A stretch of DNA of 43,514 nt, taken from an uncultured Pelagibacteraceae bacterium (GTDB lineage Bacteria > Pseudomonadota > Alphaproteobacteria > Pelagibacterales > Pelagibacteraceae). A program made the position numbers and the translations under genes. Position 1 is the stretch's first letter. Each line of letters opens with the position of its first letter. The DNA lies in the NCBI GenBank assembly GCA_902540785.1, contig CACBOA010000006.1, forward strand, positions 1 to 43,514. The letters are read 5' to 3'. The notes under the pieces are model-generated. The model did not search any database. It worked only from the letters and a program-made list of their open reading frames with translations, and had not been told where the DNA came from. Shown here piece after piece: positions 39,788 through 43,514 of this stretch.

Positions 39788-41407
39788 TTACATATTCCCG
39801 TATTTAGGGCCGCCTCCACCTTCAGGTGTTACCCAAGTGATATTTTGAGAGGGTTCTTTTATGTCACAAGTTTTACAATGAATACAATTTTGAGAATTAA
39901 TAACAAATCTGTTGGATCCATTCTCCTTTTGAACTTCATATACCCCTGCTGGACAATACCTTTGCGCGGGTTCATCGTACTCATTTAATGTATAGTTAAT
40001 TGGTAATGATGGATCTTTAAGTTTTAAATGAACAGGTTGATTGTCTACATGGTTTGTGCCAGTTAGATAAACTGAACTCGTTTTATCAAAAGTAATAACG
40101 TTATCTGGCTTAGGATAATCAATTTTAGGCATTTTATTTGCTGGTTTTAATGTTTGATGGTCAGCATGTTTGTGTTTTAGTGTAAATGGCAATTTACCCC
40201 TAAACAAAATTTGATCAATTCCAGTAAAAATAATTCCCAAAATTAAGCCCCAACTAAAACTTGGCTTAACATTTCTTGCTTCATAAAGTTCTTTGTATAA
40301 CCAACTTTTTTTTAATTTTTCCTCAAAAATTGATAGCTCTTTATTATCTTTCAAATGATCATTAATTGCTTCTGCTGCAATTATTCCACTTTTCATTGCA
40401 GTATGCGATCCTTTTATCTTAGGCATATTCAAAGTACCTGCATCACACCCAATCAACAATGCACCAGGCATGAACATTTTTGGCAAACTTTGGAAACCAC
40501 CTTCTATCAAAGCTCTAGCACCATAAGAAATTCTTTTTCCACCCTCAATTATTTTTCTTATCGCAGGATGTGTTTTGAATCTTTGAAATTCATCAAATGG
40601 AGATAAGTGTGGATTTTGATAATCTAAACCAATTACATAACCTAAAAATATTTGTTTTTTTTCTGCGTGATAGATAAAACTTCCTCCGTAAGTACTATTA
40701 TCTAATGGCCATCCAGCGGTATGCATTACTAAACCTTCTTGATGATTTTTTTCATCCACTTCCCATATCTCTTTAAACCCTATTCCATATTGTTGTGGGT
40801 CTTTATCTTTATCAAGTTCAAATCTTTTAATTAATTGTTTTCCTAAATGACCTCTGCAACCTTCTGCAAAAACAGTAACCTTTCCCAATAAATCTATACC
40901 AGGCTCAAAACTATCTTTTTTGTTTCCTTCTTTATCAATACCCATATCTTGAGTTGCTACACCTTTTACAGAACCATCTTCATTAAATAAAATTTCGCTT
41001 GCTGGAAATCCGGGAAAAATTTCAACGCCAAGGGTTTCTGCTTGTTCTGCAAGCCATCTACATAAGTTTGCAAGACTAATAATATAATTTTTGTGATTTT
41101 TTTGAACTGCTGGTAATAACCATGTTGGCCAACTTAATGATTTGTTTTTACCTAAAAATAAAAATTTTTCTTTAGTAACTTTAGTTTTAATGGGTGAATT
41201 TAATTCTCTCCAGTTAGGAATCAATTCATCTAAAGCTCTTGTTTCAAATACATTTCCACTTAAAATATGGGCACCAATTTCTGATGCTTTTTCTAACAAG
41301 CAAATATTTAATTCTGAGTTTAATTGTTTTAACTTTATAGCTGTAGCTAGGCCTGATGGACCGCCACCTACAATCACTACATCATATTCCATTGTCTCTC
41401 TGGACAT
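39788..41407 (-). CDS. etfD: Electron transfer flavoprotein-ubiquinone oxidoreductase
   Basis: 539 residues. An N-terminal FAD domain (YDVVIVGGGPSGLATAIKL near 8-26) precedes a membrane-surface region. The C-terminal 4Fe-4S site is built from Cys in RYCPAGVYEV and CIHCKTCDIKEP, followed by a conserved WVTPEGGGGPKYGNM end. ETF-QO takes electrons from ETF and passes them to ubiquinone at the inner membrane. It lies 23 bases downstream of etfA, in the same unit with etfBA and a DMGDH-like gene. Confidence 0.96.
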   Translation of the reverse strand: MSRETMEYDVVIVGGGPSGLATAIKLKQLNSELNICLLEKASEIGAHILSGNVFETRALDELIPNWRELNSPIKTKVTKEKFLFLGKNKSLSWPTWLLPAVQKNHKNYIISLANLCRWLAEQAETLGVEIFPGFPASEILFNEDGSVKGVATQDMGIDKEGNKKDSFEPGIDLLGKVTVFAEGCRGHLGKQLIKRFELDKDKDPQQYGIGFKEIWEVDEKNHQEGLVMHTAGWPLDNSTYGGSFIYHAEKKQIFLGYVIGLDYQNPHLSPFDEFQRFKTHPAIRKIIEGGKRISYGARALIEGGFQSLPKMFMPGALLIGCDAGTLNMPKIKGSHTAMKSGIIAAEAINDHLKDNKELSIFEEKLKKSWLYKELYEARNVKPSFSWGLILGIIFTGIDQILFRGKLPFTLKHKHADHQTLKPANKMPKIDYPKPDNVITFDKTSSVYLTGTNHVDNQPVHLKLKDPSLPINYTLNEYDEPAQRYCPAGVYEVQKENGSNRFVINSQNCIHCKTCDIKEPSQNITWVTPEGGGGPKYGNM

Positions 41408-41430
41408 AATTTAATTTTTTACAGATTATA

Positions 41431-42384
41431 TTATTTTTGTATAGTGTTTAATTTATTCAATTCCTCTAAGAATTGAGGAACTGCTTCAAAAAGATCGGCT
41501 TCAAGACCATAGTCCGCAACACTAAAAATTGGTGCTTCTCCGTCTTTGTTTATTGCCACTATTACTTTACTTTCTTTCATTCCTGCTAAATGCTGAATAG
41601 CGCCTGAGATACCAACAGCAATATATAAATCTGGGACAACAACTTTACCTGTTTGACCAACTTGGTGATCGTTACTTATATATCCAGCATCAACTGCTGC
41701 TCTAGATGCTCCTATTGCTGCATTTAATTTATCAGCTAAAGAAGTAATAAGTTTAAAATTATCTCCACTCTGCATTCCTCTTCCACCTGATACAACAACT
41801 CTAGCAGTACCAAGTTCTGGTCTATCCGATTTTACTTCTTCTCTTCTGACAAACTTTGTTTTTGAAAATTCCTCACTTGCTTCAGCTTTTTCTATTGATG
41901 CTGATCCACCAGTACTTTCACATGCATCAAAAGATGTAGGTCTTATTGTTACACATTTTTTTGCATCTTTACTTTTTACTGTTGCAAAAGCATTTCCTGC
42001 ATAAATTGGACGCAAAAAGGTGTCGGGAGCAATAACTTTAGTTATATCACTGATTTGAGAAGTATCTAGAGCAGCAGCTATTCTAGGCATTAAATTTTTA
42101 CCAAAAGTGTTTGCTGAACTTATTATATGTGAATAGTTATCTGCTAATTTTACAATTACTGGTGCAAAATTTTCAGCAACAAAATTCTCGTAGTAAGCTG
42201 CTTCGACTTGAATAACTTTCTTAACAAATTCTAATTTTGATAATGCTTTAGCGGCTTCTTCACAATTATGTCCAATTATTACAGCATGAACATCTTTATC
42301 TATATGTGATGCTGCAGTTGCTGCATTAAGTGTAAATGGCCTCAATTCTTTATTGTTATGTTCTGCAATTAATAAAACTGACAT
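41431..42384 (-). CDS. etfA: Electron transfer flavoprotein alpha subunit
   Basis: 317 residues. The C-terminal FAD-binding block is clear: VVSGGRGMQSGDNFKL near 191-206, GASRAAVDAGYI near 221-232, and QVGQTGKVVVPDLYIAVGISGAIQHLAGM near 237-265. With EtfB it forms the soluble shuttle from flavoprotein dehydrogenases to ETF-QO. It abuts etfB with no gap. Co-location with a DMGDH-like gene points to methylated-amine oxidation as one source of electrons. Confidence 0.96.
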   Translation of the reverse strand: MSVLLIAEHNNKELRPFTLNAATAASHIDKDVHAVIIGHNCEEAAKALSKLEFVKKVIQVEAAYYENFVAENFAPVIVKLADNYSHIISSANTFGKNLMPRIAAALDTSQISDITKVIAPDTFLRPIYAGNAFATVKSKDAKKCVTIRPTSFDACESTGGSASIEKAEASEEFSKTKFVRREEVKSDRPELGTARVVVSGGRGMQSGDNFKLITSLADKLNAAIGASRAAVDAGYISNDHQVGQTGKVVVPDLYIAVGISGAIQHLAGMKESKVIVAINKDGEAPIFSVADYGLEADLFEAVPQFLEELNKLNTIQK

Positions 42385-43134
42385 TTAAATTACCTTAGCC
42401 TCATTTTTTAATTTCTGAACCAGCTCTGATACACTTGATACTTTTATACCAGCTTTTCTTTTAGGTGGCTCTTCAACTTTAATTTGTTCGATTCTTGGGC
42501 TTATATCTACTCCTAAATCTGACGCATTTAATTGTTCAATAGGTTTTTTTTTAGCTTTCATTATATTTGGTAGCGAAGCATACCTTGGTTCATTTAATCT
42601 TAGATCACATGTCACTATTGCTGGAACATTTATTTCTATTGTCTCTAAACCTTCATCTATTTCTCTTGTAACCTCTAACTTCCCATCTTTGATCTCAATT
42701 TTAGATGCAAAGGTAGCTTGAGGCCAATTAAGAAGCGCACTTAACATTTGACCTGTCTGATTACAATCATCATCGATTGCCTGTTTACCCATAAAGACTA
42801 AATCTGGTTTTTCTTTTTCTACAATTTTTTGTAATAATTTTGAAACAGAAAGAGGTTCAACAACACCTTCTGTTTTAACGAGTATTCCTCTATCAGCTCC
42901 AACCGCTAATGCTTTACGAACTGTTTCTTGTGCTTTCTCTTCACCAATACTTACTGCCACTACTTCTGTGGCTTTACCAGCTTCTTTAATCTTTACCGCT
43001 TCTTCAATTGCATTATCATCTGGTGGATTAGTAGACATTTTAACATTGTCAGTTACTACACCCGAGTTATCTTCTTTCACTCTGATTTGAACGTTGTAAT
43101 CAATCACTCTTTTTACTGCTACTAAAATTTTCAT
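42385..43134 (-). CDS. etfB: Electron transfer flavoprotein beta subunit
   Basis: 249 residues. Family pattern: [19 protein letters not shown] at the start, [16 protein letters not shown] near 36-51, and [21 protein letters not shown] near 115-135 for AMP/FAD contacts. C-terminal arginine/lysine-rich segment near 215-235. Translationally coupled to etfA downstream. The preceding gene ends on the same base as its ATG. Confidence 0.96.
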   Translation of the reverse strand: MKILVAVKRVIDYNVQIRVKEDNSGVVTDNVKMSTNPPDDNAIEEAVKIKEAGKATEVVAVSIGEEKAQETVRKALAVGADRGILVKTEGVVEPLSVSKLLQKIVEKEKPDLVFMGKQAIDDDCNQTGQMLSALLNWPQATFASKIEIKDGKLEVTREIDEGLETIEINVPAIVTCDLRLNEPRYASLPNIMKAKKKPIEQLNASDLGVDISPRIEQIKVEEPPKRKAGIKVSSVSELVQKLKNEAKVI

Positions 43135-43514
43135 TAAGCTCTCAACAATTTATTTTCAGAATCATAAGGACTTTCATCAAGAATTGTAGCCTCATACATC
43201 TTTCCAAGAATATCAACTTTTAGTTTCTCTCCAACATTAGCTAGATCTGGTTTTACCATTGCTAAAGCTATTGATTTATCAATTCTAAATCCGTATTCAC
43301 CCCCAGTTGCCCTTCCTACAACTTTGTCATCTTTGTAAATTGGATTATTTCCTAATACGTCAGAGTCCGTTGTATTGTGAACTTCAAGTGTAACCAATTT
43401 GTTATCAAAACCCTTTTCTCTCCATTTGTTCAAAGCTTCTAGGCCGATAAAATTTCCTTTATTTGGATGAACAAATCTATCTAAACCGGACTCATAAGGA
43501 GAATACTCAATAGA
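43134..43514 (-). CDS. C-terminal part of a DMGDH/sarcosine dehydrogenase-like protein, cut by window edge
   Basis: The frame is open to the right edge without a start (127 codons including the stop). It carries [15 protein letters not shown] followed by the GcvT C-terminal barrel: [37 protein letters not shown] and a closing [12 protein letters not shown]. This ending is typical of DMGDH-type FAD-GcvT proteins rather than a stand-alone GcvT. It is a second such protein in this window besides that at 6270-8714. Its direct coupling to etfBA (stop and ATG share a base) fits electron delivery to ETF. Confidence 0.82.
   Translation of the reverse strand, partial: SIEYSPYESGLDRFVHPNKGNFIGLEALNKWREKGFDNKLVTLEVHNTTDSDVLGNNPIYKDDKVVGRATGGEYGFRIDKSIALAMVKPDLANVGEKLKVDILGKMYEATILDESPYDSENKLLRA

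Noticed and set aside
1..43514. CRISPR array, insertion sequence or prophage
   Set aside because: No regularly spaced repeats with unique spacers, no transposase or integrase frame, and no phage structural genes were found. The only repeats are the short promoter boxes and protein-internal repeats listed.

Overview
The window is AT-rich (about 30% GC by eye), densely packed, and full of overlapping start and stop codons. Its gene content is typical of a streamlined marine alphaproteobacterium, most likely the SAR11 clade (Pelagibacterales). Indicators are a taurine-type ABC system with sulfonate-degrading enzymes, dimethylglycine/sarcosine dehydrogenase-like flavoproteins beside ETF and ETF-QO, an AcuI-type acrylyl-CoA reductase, a BASS transporter, a short epsC-type CysE, and very small intergenic gaps. 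This assignment is an inference from gene content and style, not from a marker gene. No insertion sequence, prophage or CRISPR array was seen.

Layout. 1-2.7 kb: a truncated SGNH-hydrolase-like gene, a tRNA-Met(CAT), and a beta-propeller autotransporter-like protein. 2.8-6.3 kb: GMP reductase, two related tail-anchored small proteins, a regulator with two winged-helix modules whose promoter carries direct repeats, and a BASS-family transporter. 6.3-18.4 kb: a sulfonate island. On the minus strand are an omega-amino-acid:pyruvate aminotransferase (taurine type), alanine dehydrogenase and a DMGDH-like flavoprotein. Divergent from them are tauA, tauB and a very long tauC, then an Ldh2-family (sulfolactate-type) dehydrogenase, a Pta-like acyltransferase and an HpsN-like sulfopropanediol dehydrogenase. 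Together they can import a C2/C3 sulfonate, remove its amino or hydroxyl groups, recycle pyruvate and ammonium, and convert acetyl phosphate to acetyl-CoA. The C-S cleaving enzyme (Xsc, SuyAB) is not in the window.

18.4-21.6 kb: LysE/ArgO exporter, MsrB, a VOC protein, CysE and CysK. 21.6-25.4 kb: a run of twelve very small genes (DUF1330-like, NTF2-like, exported, and small membrane proteins) with uniform ribosome binding sites and no assigned function. 25.4-30.3 kb: an inositol-monophosphatase-family enzyme, a GBBH/TauD-family dioxygenase, a 59-codon membrane ORF, a highly structured 354-bp intergenic region with a tiny ORF behind a perfect Shine-Dalgarno sequence, a methyltransferase, a DUF4396-like membrane protein with a cupredoxin, and an ETHE1-like persulfide dioxygenase.

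30.3-38.2 kb, minus strand: an exported thioredoxin-like protein, AzlCD, an FbpABC-type ferric iron transporter with an extra Cys-rich small protein and Fur-box-like palindromes upstream of fbpA, a LysR regulator, AcuI and FolE. 38.3-43.5 kb: HisI, a 2OG-Fe(II) oxygenase and a DUF2237 protein on the plus strand. ETF-QO, EtfA, EtfB and the C-terminal end of a second DMGDH-like protein follow on the minus strand. ETF and ETF-QO would carry electrons from both DMGDH-like enzymes to the quinone pool.

The least explained parts, and the best candidates for something new, are the structured region at 27.6-27.86 kb, the small-protein operon at 21.7-25.4 kb, the tauC periplasmic insertion, and the double-winged-helix regulator with its repeat array.
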